Assembly: GCA_036266075.1 (NCBI GenBank)
Contig: DATANV010000002.1
Span: forward strand, 62,001-126,000
Length of the DNA stretch: 64,000 nucleotides
Reading direction: 5' to 3'
Source of the DNA: VRUE01 sp036266075
Lineage (GTDB): Bacteria > Actinomycetota > Thermoleophilia > Solirubrobacterales > 70-9
In this document: positions 40,371-48,249 of the stretch, piece by piece
How positions within the stretch are numbered: position 1 is the stretch's first letter
How the letters are laid out: each line of letters starts with the position of its first letter
Translations under genes and position numbers: made by a program
The notes under the pieces: model-generated
The model's database searches: none
Seen by the model: only the letters and a program-made list of their open reading frames with translations
What the model was told of the DNA's origin: nothing

Positions 40371-41282
40371 CTAGTCCCTCCGTCCAGCTCTTTCCTCCGC
40401 GAGCGCGCGCCGCAGCGCCTCGTCAAATGACGCCGGTGAGATGCCGAACGGCTCGGCTCCGGAGGGGTCGGTGACTACGGTTGCCGTGGTCAGGCCCTCG
40501 ACCAACGGGCGCGCCACCTTCACGTTGACTGGCGTCACCAGGCCAAGCCACAGTGCCGAGAGCCACGGGGTGATGAAGGGGACGGGTACCTTTCGCCGTG
40601 GTCGTATCCCCATCGCCAACGCCATTCGATCCAGCATCTCCGAGTAGGAGAGGACATCCGGGCCGCCGATCTGGACCTCCCGCCCCTCGGACTCGGAAAC
40701 CTCGGGAGCGCGGAGCAGATACTCGATCGTCGCGTCGATGCCGATCGGCTGCGTAGCGGTCCGTAGCCAGCTGGGGCCGATCATTACCGGCAGCCGGCGG
40801 ACCAGATAGCGCAGGGTCCGGAAGGACTCGCTGCCGGTGCCTACGACCATCGCCGCGCGGAAATAGGTGAGTGGCGGGCCCTCGGCGGCGAGTACCCGCG
40901 CGGTCTCGTGGCGGCTGCGCAGGTGCTGCGACTTGCTCTCGTCGCCGAGCCCCCCGAGATAGATGACGCGCTTGACGCCTTCGCGCCTGGCCATCCGGGC
41001 GAAGTTCAGCGCCCCGGTTTCCTCTCGCTCGGCGAACCCGTCGCCACCGGCCATCGCGTGGACGAGGTAGTAGGCCACCTCGACATTTTGACCCGCGCCT
41101 GCCAGGCTCTCCGCGTCAGTGACGTCGCCGACGTGGAGGTCGAGACCCGCTGTCTCCAGCATGTGCGCCTTCGAGCGATCGCGAACCAGGCACCGGACTA
41201 GCGTCTCCGAGTCTGTGAGTGAGGTGGCCAGGCGAGCGCCGACGAAGCCCGTTGCGCCAGCGATGAGAGTGCTTGCCGCGAT
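40371..41282 (-). CDS. NAD(P)H-binding (atypical SDR) protein, start codon not evident
   Basis: The frame has an NAD-binding motif (TLIAGATGFVGARLATSL) at its very start, then VIYLGGLGDES, YFRAAMVVGTGSESFRTLRY and the C-terminal SDR-a5 features. The coding text runs to an ATC at 41280-41282, just after an in-frame TAG, so no ATG, GTG or TTG precedes the nucleotide fold; the first ATG (41162) would delete it. Either ATC is used or the start is mutated. It is divergent from the SRPBCC gene. Confidence 0.68.
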   Translation of the reverse strand: MAASTLIAGATGFVGARLATSLTDSETLVRCLVRDRSKAHMLETAGLDLHVGDVTDAESLAGAGQNVEVAYYLVHAMAGGDGFAEREETGALNFARMARREGVKRVIYLGGLGDESKSQHLRSRHETARVLAAEGPPLTYFRAAMVVGTGSESFRTLRYLVRRLPVMIGPSWLRTATQPIGIDATIEYLLRAPEVSESEGREVQIGGPDVLSYSEMLDRMALAMGIRPRRKVPVPFITPWLSALWLGLVTPVNVKVARPLVEGLTTATVVTDPSGAEPFGISPASFDEALRRALAEERAGRRD

Positions 41283-41326
41283 CCCCTAAAGGTAACCCCC
41301 ACCCAATGGGCTGCAAGACTGGAGCC

Positions 41327-41791
41327 GTGTCTATACACGTCCTCGAGCGCAGTCAACGGGTCGAGGTGCCGGTCGAGCAGGCATTCGACTTCTATGTAGA
41401 CGCACGCAACCTGGAGCCGATGACGCCGCCCTGGCTTCACTTCGAAGTGACGACGCCGGGGGATCTGACGCTGCGCCAGGGCACGCTGCTCGACTACAAA
41501 CTGAGGCTGCACGGAGTGCCGGTGCGTTGGCAGACCCGGATCGAGATCTGGGAGCCGCCGGTGGGCTTCGTCGACGTTCAGGCCAGAGGCCCCTACTCCC
41601 TTTGGGAGCACACCCACTCCTTCGAGACGGACGGCGGCGGCGCGACCGTCATCCACGACCGCGTCCGCTACGCGATCCCGCTGGGACCGCTCGGCGCGCT
41701 CGCGCATGTCCTCTTCGTTCGCCGCGACCTCAAGCGGATCTTCGATTACCGCAGCGAGGCCGTCTCCGAGCGCCTTGTTCTCGCGAGCTGA
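41327..41791 (+). CDS. SRPBCC-family protein
   Basis: GTG 41327 gives a 154-residue protein with the START-like fold: VLERSQRVEVPVEQAFDFYV, NLEPMTPPWLHFEV, WQTRIEIWEPPVGFVDVQA, GPYSLWEHTHSFE. An ATG at 41306 is possible. In many actinobacteria such proteins are paired with the SDR family found next door, sometimes fused, so the two may act on one lipid-like substrate. Confidence 0.75.
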   Translation: MSIHVLERSQRVEVPVEQAFDFYVDARNLEPMTPPWLHFEVTTPGDLTLRQGTLLDYKLRLHGVPVRWQTRIEIWEPPVGFVDVQARGPYSLWEHTHSFETDGGGATVIHDRVRYAIPLGPLGALAHVLFVRRDLKRIFDYRSEAVSERLVLAS

Positions 41792-41809
41792 TCTACTTCC
41801 CTTTTGGCC

Positions 41810-41865
41810 CCAGCCTTGTCCAGCGCACCGCCATCCGGGTAGGCGTCCCTGGACATCGGGGCTGG
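41810..41865 (+). promoter_or_regulatory. Three-tier hairpin upstream of the Nramp gene
   Basis: CCAGCC/GGCTGG, GTCCAG/CTGGAC and an inner CGCC/GGCG stack around a short loop, ending 16 bases before GTG 41882. It could be a terminator of the SRPBCC gene or a leader control element. No known metal riboswitch consensus fits. Confidence 0.35.
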
Positions 41866-41881
41866 CGGTCAAGGTGTAGAC

Positions 41882-43111
41882 GTGCCCGCGCCAGAGCCTC
41901 CTGCCCACTGCATCCCCGGTCGCCACCTTTACTGGCACCTGACCCGACGCCGCCCCCTCCTGCTTCGTGCCGGTGGGGTCGCGGCGCTGCTTGCCGTGGT
42001 TGGACCTGGCGTGCTTGCGGGCCTCTCTGACGACGACCCAGCCGGGATCACCACCTACTCGATTCTCGGCGCCAAGTACGGCTACGAGCTGCTTTGGGTT
42101 CTCGCCCTGTCGACCCTGGTTCTGATCGTCTTCCACGAGCTTGGTGTGCGGCTCGGGATCATGACCGGCAAGGGACTTCTGACCCTCGTCCGCGAGCGCT
42201 ACGGTGGACGGGCCGCGGCGCTCGTGCTCTCAGCCTTGGTGATTGCCAACACCGGGACGCTTTGCGCGGAGTTCGCCGGGGTGGCGGCGGGGATGGAACT
42301 GCTTGGCGGAATGAGTCGCTACCTCAGCGTCCCGCTCGCGGCCATCGGTGTGTCGGTGCTCGTCCTGCGGGCGAGCTTCCGCCACGTCGAGCACGTTCTC
42401 CTTGCCCTCAGCTCCGTCTTTGTCGCCTACGTGATCTCGGGTGTACTCGCCCACCCCGATTGGGGTGCCGCCGCCAAGGGCCTGGTGGTTCCGAATCTCC
42501 CACTAAACCGTGAGGGGGTGCTTGTTGCCGTGGCGACGGTCGGTACGACGCTGGCTCCATGGGGGCTGGCCTTCATCCAGTCCTACGCCGTCGACAAGAA
42601 GCTCAAGATCAAAGACCTGCAATACGAGCGAATCGACGTGATCACCGGCGCCGTGCTGACCGGGGTGATCGGCTTCTTGAACCGTTGGCCGGGAACACGG
42701 CGGCAACCCTCTTCGGCCTCGGCTTTCTCGGGGCCGCGCTGCTCGCGGCGGCGATCGTCCCTCTCTCCACCGCCTATTCGGTATCGGAGACCCTCGGTAG
42801 GAAAGCCGATGTAGACGATACCTTCGGGGAGGCGCGCTCCTTCTACTTCAGCTACGGCCTTGTCGTCATCGTCGCTGCCGTCCTCGTCCTCATCCCCGGC
42901 GCCCCGCTGATCCCGATCCTCTTCCTCTTTCAGGCCCTCAACGCTGTGCTGCTCTTGGTCTTGCTCCCGTTCATGCGATCGCTTGGACGCGATCACGAGC
43001 TGATGGGAGCCCACGTCCTGGGACGTGGTGACCGGCTCGCGACCGGAATCGCCCTTTGCCGTGATCGCGGCCTCCGTCCTGGCGCTCGGGGTGCTGACCG
43101 CCTTCTCTTAG
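41882..43111 (+). pseudogene. Nramp-family metal transporter with two frameshifts
   Basis: Three frames in order make one transporter. GTG 41882 opens it, with GVLAGLSDDDPAGITTYSIL (helix 1 DPAG type) and ATVGTTLAPWGLAFIQSYAV (helix 6). Near 42676-42692 it shifts to NTAATLFGLGFLGAALLAAA and YSVSETLGRKADVDDTFGEA. Near 43051-43060 (GCCCTTTGCC) it shifts again to FAVIAASVLALGVLTAFS and TAG 43109. Metal-site residues are retained, unlike the 4186 protein. It lies just left of the integrated element. Confidence 0.7.
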
Positions 43112-43112
43112 C

Positions 43113-43322
43113 TCAAACGGCGAGGAGGAAACTCAAGATCAGCATCAGCGCGGCGCCGCAGGCCAGGCCAATGCTCGGCCCACGGCGTCCCGGCCCCGAG
43201 AAAGCCTGAGGCAACATCTCGAGGGCGATCAGCGCCAGCATCGCTCCGGCGGCAAAAGCAAAGGAGAGGGGCAACAGGCTGCTGATCTGTTCGACCGCGA
43301 CAAAAGCGATCAAGGCTCTGAC
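43113..43322 (-). pseudogene. ZIP-family metal transporter, 3' fragment
   Basis: The coding text ALIAFVAVEQISSLLPLSFA, FAAGAMLALIALEMLPQAF and the end ALMLILSFLLAV are the last helices of a ZIP transporter, with the conserved E..P motif. Homology stops at about 43320, where the att-like element begins, so the 5' part is missing. The remaining frame into the att sequence (to 43343) is not ZIP. Confidence 0.65.
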
Positions 43323-43329
43323 GCCATTA

Positions 43330-43428
43330 CGAAACCCCTGCAAGTTGCTACATTCGCCGCTGCCGGTTTCCGGAGGCCGGCGTAATTACCATGCAGAAGG
43401 TCGTGGGTTCGAATCCCATCAGCCGCTT
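43330..43428 (+). other. att-like 99-nt element with tRNA 3'-half, copy 2
   Basis: Direct repeat of 19555-19653, same length. The T stem is GTGGG/CCCAT here against GAGGG/CCCTT in copy 1, a paired change that keeps the helix. It abuts the integrase and the ZIP fragment, so it is the probable left attachment site of the conjugative element. Confidence 0.65.
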
Positions 43429-43443
43429 TCTCTGCCGCTCTGC

Positions 43444-43492
43444 AGAGCCAAAAATCCGGGGGTGGTTCGAATACACGCCCAGATTTGGCTCT
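43444..43492. other. Inverted repeat with T-arm-like loop near the integrase
   Basis: AGAGCCAAAAATC pairs with GATTTGGCTCT (one bulge). Between them GGTGGTTCGAATACAC recalls a T arm. It may be a recombinase or excisionase site. Confidence 0.4.
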
Positions 43493-43608
43493 ACAGCTCG
43501 AATTGATGAGCCCCGCCCTCGGAAATTCACGAGGAGCCAGCACGTGGGCGATCAATCGAGAAACGAGCGAATGGCGAGGCGATCAAATCTGAGAATTGAC
43601 GGGGCGAT

Positions 43609-44754
43609 GTGCCTCGGTTCTCAGATGAACGAAACATGGAGCGTCGTCAAAAACCTTCCCTCGCAGAGCTCGACGCTGCCCCTGGCCGGTTCCTTGATCA
43701 CCTCGAGGAGCTACGAATGGGCCACTCAGATGAGCACCTGATCGCTGAGGCGATCGAAGTCAACCACGCTGGCGTTGGCAAGGAGAAAACGCGCGACAGG
43801 TACGCGGATCATCTCCTGCACTACAGCCAATATCTCGCGAGCGTCCACGGCGCGACCTTCTACACGGCCGACAAGAAACAGGTCCGCCTCTTCATGGCGC
43901 ATCTGGAGAGACAGGGTGGAGCGAAACCGCACGCGGCGCGGCTGCGATGCGAGTGGTGCAAGTCACGCGGCTATCCGGACGGCCGCGAGGGCTGCGGATG
44001 GTCCGCCTCCTATCGCAAGAGCTATTTGTCGGCGATCAGGTTTCTGTATCACCATTTCCAGGCAGAAGACAGCCTCCCCAGCATCAACCCCGCCGTTCTT
44101 GAGCCATCGCCCCGCATCGTTCACCGGCGCTGCTATGCACCGACCAAGGAGGAGATCAAGCGGCTGCTGGGTGGCCCGGGATCACCCAAGGCTCGCTTGA
44201 TCGCGATCTGGACGTTCTACGCCCCCTCACGCCGGCAGACCTTCGCCGATGCGCGTTGGCCTGACATCGACCTGGAGCAGGGGACCTGGGAAGTGATCGG
44301 CAAGGGCGATCAGGTCGACATCTTCGCCCTGGCTCCCCCGCTGGTACGGGAGCTGCGGCTCTATCGGCGCTGGCAGCTTTCGGAAGCAGAGCGGAACCCC
44401 GCTATGCGAGATGGCCTCAGTCAGCCGCAGACGGCGTACGTGCTACTGACGCGCACTGGCAAGCGCATGAGCCCGATGAGCATCTACAAGACCCTCAGGC
44501 GCCACGCGGTTCGGGCTGGCGTGGGGGTTCGCGAGGCCCCCAGCCACTGGGACTCCTCGGGAGGGAAGACTTCCCGCGTCTCCCCTCACGCGATGCGGCG
44601 GGCATGGGCCACGATTGCGCTGAACGACGAGGAATTGCCGATCGACGTAGTTTCAGAGGTCTTGAAGCACAAGGAGATATCGACGACGAGGCGCCACTAC
44701 GCGCCGACCAAGTCCGACCGAGCTCAGGCGGCCCTGCTGAATATGCGCGTCTGA
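43609..44754 (+). CDS. Tyrosine recombinase (integrase)
   Basis: The 381-residue protein (GTG 43609, alternative ATG 43636) has a core-binding domain (RYADHLLHYSQYLASVHG) and a catalytic domain with the first Arg in FYAPSRRQTFADARW, the HxxR box in SPHAMRRAWATIAL, the late His in VLKHKEISTTRRHY and the nucleophilic Tyr in RHYAPT. It lies 180 bases from the att-like copy 2, the classical position for an element that integrates at a tRNA 3' end. A CEWCKSRGYPDGREGCGW insert with cysteines between the domains is unusual. Confidence 0.88.
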   Translation: MPRFSDERNMERRQKPSLAELDAAPGRFLDHLEELRMGHSDEHLIAEAIEVNHAGVGKEKTRDRYADHLLHYSQYLASVHGATFYTADKKQVRLFMAHLERQGGAKPHAARLRCEWCKSRGYPDGREGCGWSASYRKSYLSAIRFLYHHFQAEDSLPSINPAVLEPSPRIVHRRCYAPTKEEIKRLLGGPGSPKARLIAIWTFYAPSRRQTFADARWPDIDLEQGTWEVIGKGDQVDIFALAPPLVRELRLYRRWQLSEAERNPAMRDGLSQPQTAYVLLTRTGKRMSPMSIYKTLRRHAVRAGVGVREAPSHWDSSGGKTSRVSPHAMRRAWATIALNDEELPIDVVSEVLKHKEISTTRRHYAPTKSDRAQAALLNMRV

Positions 44755-44768
44755 CCGTGCGGTCGCGC

Positions 44769-45836
44769 TCAATCCAGTGGAAAGATCATCACCCATTCAC
44801 GGGGTTCGCAGAGGCCGGGGCAGCCGTACGCCGAGCTTTTCCACGAGGCGTGTAGATGTGGCGAATCGGTGTGGGATGGGTCTCCGTGGCCCGGATAGCC
44901 GTTGTAGCCGACGAACTGGATGGCTGGGACGAGTGGGCAGGCGGTAGCGCTGTCTGGTCGTCCGCAGCTTTCAGTCCAGCCGAGGTCTTCTGCGGCCTGG
45001 CGGGCCGTCTCATTCCAGCCATGCCCGGAGGCGGGCACCATGTCCATCGCCGTCCCGTCTCCGTGGGTCAGGTGTCCTGACTCGCGGGCTGCGACGACGC
45101 GCAGACCGTAGCGTTCGAGCAACCACACGGCATCGGGCCAGATGCGAGAGTCGACGGCCCCTGGCGGGCCGCCGCCGACCCAAAGACTTGCCGGCAGCGC
45201 TTTGAAGTCTCGAGGAGAGAAGAGCCGCTGAACGCGATCGAGCATCGCGTCCCCTTGTGCTCCGGCAGAGCACTCGACGGTCGCGTTGCCTCCAGCGCTC
45301 GCGTTCCCGGCCTCGCGGAAGTCATGAGCTTTGCCGAGGACTTCCGCGACATACCACTCGGCATGGTTGTAGGCGAGGATCGCGCCGTGCCAGTCCTGCG
45401 GCGCGCCCGATGCGCGCAGGTAGCGCGCCGCCGCATAGATCGCGTCCTTGGGATCGGAGGGATCACGAACGCCATTGCCGTCGGCGTCGACTCCGTAGAT
45501 CTCCCAGGTTTCGGGCATGAACTGCATCCATCCCCGGGCTCCCGCAGATGAGGTGCCGAGGTTGCGACCGAAGTCGGTCTCGACGTCGTTGATCGCGGCG
45601 AGGATCGACGGTCCTTCGGGGCCGAGTTCGAACTTCGCGCTTGCCCCTCGGTAGACCGGGATGAGGTTCGTCGGGACGCTGCCAATTGGTGCGTCCGTTT
45701 CGCAGCCACTCGTCCCCGCAAAGGCTAGGGCGATGCATACAGCCCCGATGACGAGTGCGAGAAAGGCTGCGAGAGGAGCGCCGATCGCAAGGGCGAGTGG
45801 CAGGCCGGGCGTTCTGCTCATCACGTGAGCAGGCAT
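44769..45836 (-). CDS. Lytic transglycosylase fused to a peptidase-like domain
   Basis: The 355-residue protein has an N-terminal membrane helix (ALAIGAPLAAFLALVIGAVC), an SLT domain (about 70-160: ILAAINDVETDFGRNLG, ARGWMQFMPETWEIYG, AIYAAARYLRASG, AILAYNHAEWY) and a C-terminal domain with SGHLTHGDGTAMDMVP and HTDSPHLHASW, whose His/Asp pattern resembles M15-type D,D-peptidases. It should open peptidoglycan for the conjugation channel (VirB1-like). It is divergent from the sigma-like gene. Confidence 0.82.
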   Translation of the reverse strand: MPAHVMSRTPGLPLALAIGAPLAAFLALVIGAVCIALAFAGTSGCETDAPIGSVPTNLIPVYRGASAKFELGPEGPSILAAINDVETDFGRNLGTSSAGARGWMQFMPETWEIYGVDADGNGVRDPSDPKDAIYAAARYLRASGAPQDWHGAILAYNHAEWYVAEVLGKAHDFREAGNASAGGNATVECSAGAQGDAMLDRVQRLFSPRDFKALPASLWVGGGPPGAVDSRIWPDAVWLLERYGLRVVAARESGHLTHGDGTAMDMVPASGHGWNETARQAAEDLGWTESCGRPDSATACPLVPAIQFVGYNGYPGHGDPSHTDSPHLHASWKSSAYGCPGLCEPREWVMIFPLD

Positions 45837-45994
45837 CTGACACGGCGGTGAGATGCCCCTGGCAATCCTCGAATTTGCCGGGGCGTTGGCCCACTGCCGC
45901 CTATGGCAACGGATGTATGAGCAGTTCTAGCGCTGTCGCGGCGAGGCATCGAGGCGCTGCGGCGGTTGAAGACGTGGGGAGGGAGGAGGGAGTG

Positions 45995-47185
45995 ATGGAG
46001 GTCGGTGCGGTTCGGAGGGGAGAAGTAACCGAGGAGCAGCTGCGGGAGGCCCAGCGAGGATTCACCCGACTGCTGTTTGCCAAGCGCTTCCCGCGCGCTT
46101 GGATCGAAGAGAACTCAGCTGACCTGCTGGCTCAGGCCCACGCTGAATTCGCCGAGCGGCTGGTCAAAGGCCGAGAAGACCAAACGGTCGGTCTGCTGAT
46201 CGTCATCGCCTATCGCCGTGCCCAAGCGCTTCTCGATGCGCAGCGGCGCAGGCCGTCTACCTCCTCGATCGACACGGTGTTCCATCTGGCAGACGAACAG
46301 ATTCCGACACCCGAGGAGGAGGTCATGGAAGGAGAGCGCCGCGCTCGGATCGCAAAGGCAATGCGGCGACTTCCCGAGAAAGACCGCAAGCTGCTGGCGC
46401 TCGTCTACTTCGACGGGAAGAGCATCCGCGAGGCAGGGCGGGAGCTCGGCTGGCAGAAGTCAGCCGCCGATCGCCACCACCGCGCCGCGGCCGAGCGGCT
46501 GCGGCTGCTGTTGGGAGATCGCAACTACCTCGGGGACCTGCGCATGCCAGCACTCTTCGTTTTCCTACGAGACGTCATGGCGTCGGCGACTCAGCGTCTC
46601 ACGGACCTCTGGAGGCGACTTAGCCCAATTGCCGAGCCAAGCAATGCAGCTGCGGTGAGCGGTGGAGCGCGGGCAGCGGTTGGTGTTTGCGGGGCGGGTG
46701 CTGCGCTCCTTTGCGGCCTTGCGGCGAGTGGGTCGATCGGGGCCGGAGCGGGCGCCCACGATCTGCACCCACCTAGCGCAAAGCCGCGAGAGGCTCCATC
46801 TCTGCCAGCGGTATCGGCCCGGCGATCCGCTGCTGGGTTGCCACGCTTGGTCGTTTCACCCGTGGCGCATGGCACTAGCCGCTCCGAGTCGCCCATGCTG
46901 AAGGTGAAAGCAGGCGAGCCCGTGTCGCCAAGGGCAGCTGGCAGGCCCCAGGTCCGCACTCGCCCGGCGGGCAGCGGGAACGCCCCCGCGGCGAGCACCG
47001 AGCAGACGGTGAGCGAGTTCGGCATCGAGAGTGGCTCGGCTCCGACTCAGGCGCCGACGCCCCCCGCGTCCTCGGACTCCTCCCCACCCGCCACCGCCGC
47101 GCGGCCTGCGCTGCCGTCCAGCGCGTCAGGTGATTCGTCTTCGCCCTCCAGCACCGGGGAAAGCGGCTCCGAGTTCGGCATGTAG
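45995..47185 (+). CDS. Membrane-anchored sigma-factor-like protein
   Basis: From ATG 45995 (GGAGGAGGGAG upstream) the 396-residue protein has a sigma-70-like N-terminal part (about 15-90: FTRLLFAKRFPRAWIEEN, IVIAYRRAQALLDAQRR) and a region-4-like HTH (about 122-172: MRRLPEKDRKLLALVYFDGK, SIREAGRELGWQKSAADRHH). A hydrophobic stretch at about 225-250 (VGVCGAGAALLCGLAASGSI) leads to a long Pro/Ser/Ala-rich part ending SGSEFGM. A sigma-like domain tethered to the membrane suggests release by proteolysis or control at the transfer apparatus. It heads the transfer operon. Confidence 0.72.
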   Translation: MEVGAVRRGEVTEEQLREAQRGFTRLLFAKRFPRAWIEENSADLLAQAHAEFAERLVKGREDQTVGLLIVIAYRRAQALLDAQRRRPSTSSIDTVFHLADEQIPTPEEEVMEGERRARIAKAMRRLPEKDRKLLALVYFDGKSIREAGRELGWQKSAADRHHRAAAERLRLLLGDRNYLGDLRMPALFVFLRDVMASATQRLTDLWRRLSPIAEPSNAAAVSGGARAAVGVCGAGAALLCGLAASGSIGAGAGAHDLHPPSAKPREAPSLPAVSARRSAAGLPRLVVSPVAHGTSRSESPMLKVKAGEPVSPRAAGRPQVRTRPAGSGNAPAASTEQTVSEFGIESGSAPTQAPTPPASSDSSPPATAARPALPSSASGDSSSPSSTGESGSEFGM

Positions 47186-47272
47186 CGAGCGGAGCGAAAT
47201 TCCCCGGGGCGTCCTTCTCCTCGCCCCTATGCCAGCGGTGAACCCATTGGCAACAGGCGAGGAGAGGGAGCG

Positions 47273-47593
47273 GTGGCACTACTTCAAAGACTTCAGTTTC
47301 ACCTGATCGAGCTGCTCGGGGCGGTTCACGTCGACCCCGAACCAGGTGGCCTGCCGGGCATCGATGCCTTCCAAAAGCTCCTCAACGGCGCGGCGGCCCT
47401 CGGGCTCCTGGCCTGCGTCGGCGCCTTCGTGATCGGCGCCGCGCAGTGGGGCTTCGGCAGCCGCTCCCAGAACTACAGCCAGGCCGCCGACGGCCGCGAG
47501 AGGATGCTGAAATCGCTGGGCGGCGCCTTCGGCATCGGCGCCGTCGCCGCGGTCATCAACTTCTTCTACAACGCCGGCTCGGCGGTCCACTAG
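47273..47593 (+). CDS. Two-helix pilin-like protein of the conjugation system
   Basis: GTG 47273 (GGAGAGGGAG upstream) opens a 106-residue protein with two hydrophobic helices (LLNGAAALGLLACVGAFVIG and SLGGAFGIGAVAAVINFFY) separated by a polar loop. Its size, topology and place before the VirB8- and VirB6-like genes fit the VirB2/TrbC role. It has no cleavable signal peptide. Confidence 0.65.
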   Translation: MALLQRLQFHLIELLGAVHVDPEPGGLPGIDAFQKLLNGAAALGLLACVGAFVIGAAQWGFGSRSQNYSQAADGRERMLKSLGGAFGIGAVAAVINFFYNAGSAVH

Positions 47594-47595
47594 CG

Positions 47596-48249
47596 ATGCG
47601 CCGCGCCCTCGCGCTCCTCGCCGCCATCGCGCTTGGCCTACTGGTCGGCCGCCTCAGCGCGCCGCAGCCGACCTCCCCGCCGCTCGCGACCCCCCGATCC
47701 CCCGGTCCCACCCGAGAAGGGGCCGGGGGAGTGGGGGTCGGCTACGCCCACAGCCGGGCCGGGGCGATAGCCGCCAGCGCCCGTTACCAGCAGGCGTTCA
47801 CCGACGCCGCGATTCTGCGTCCCGGCGAGCTGCGGGCGCGCATCGAAGCGGTGGCGACCCCACGCCGTGCCCGCGCGATGCTCAGGGCCAACGCCCCCGG
47901 CGCCGCGAGGCTTGCCTCGGGCCCCTTCGGGCAGGGCATCGGCGAGGGAGTGCCCAGCGCCTACCTCGGCGTGCCGGTCGCCTACCGGCTGTTGCGCTAC
48001 TCGCCCCGGCGGGCACTGATCCGCACCTGGGGCTTCACCGTGCTCGGCAACGCCTCCACCCTCGAGCCGAGCGCCTACTTCGGCCTCTCGCGAACGGAGC
48101 TGGTTTGGCGCGAAGGCGACTGGAAGATCGCCGACACCCGAGCCTCCTTCGGCCCGACGCCACGCCTCGCGACCCCGCGCCGCGGCGGCGAAGGCTTCGC
48201 GCTGATCGACCTTCTGGGGGAGATGCGGCCCTATGGCATCGCTCCGTAG
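47596..48249 (+). CDS. VirB8-like channel protein
   Basis: ATG 47596, two bases after the previous stop, gives 217 residues: one N-terminal helix (ALALLAAIALGLLVGRL), a Pro-rich linker and an NTF2-like domain (AHSRAGAIAASARYQQAF, PVAYRLLRYSPRRALIRTWG, LVWREGDWKIADTRAS). This fits TraH/TcpC/VirB8 assembly proteins. It overlaps the next gene by 17 bases. Confidence 0.72.
   Translation: MRRALALLAAIALGLLVGRLSAPQPTSPPLATPRSPGPTREGAGGVGVGYAHSRAGAIAASARYQQAFTDAAILRPGELRARIEAVATPRRARAMLRANAPGAARLASGPFGQGIGEGVPSAYLGVPVAYRLLRYSPRRALIRTWGFTVLGNASTLEPSAYFGLSRTELVWREGDWKIADTRASFGPTPRLATPRRGGEGFALIDLLGEMRPYGIAP

Noticed and set aside
43310..43555. Minus-strand frames encoding peptides such as GFEPTTFCM and DGIRTHDLL.
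   Set aside because: These are the well-known spurious translations of tRNA-type T-arm sequence; the region is the att-like element.
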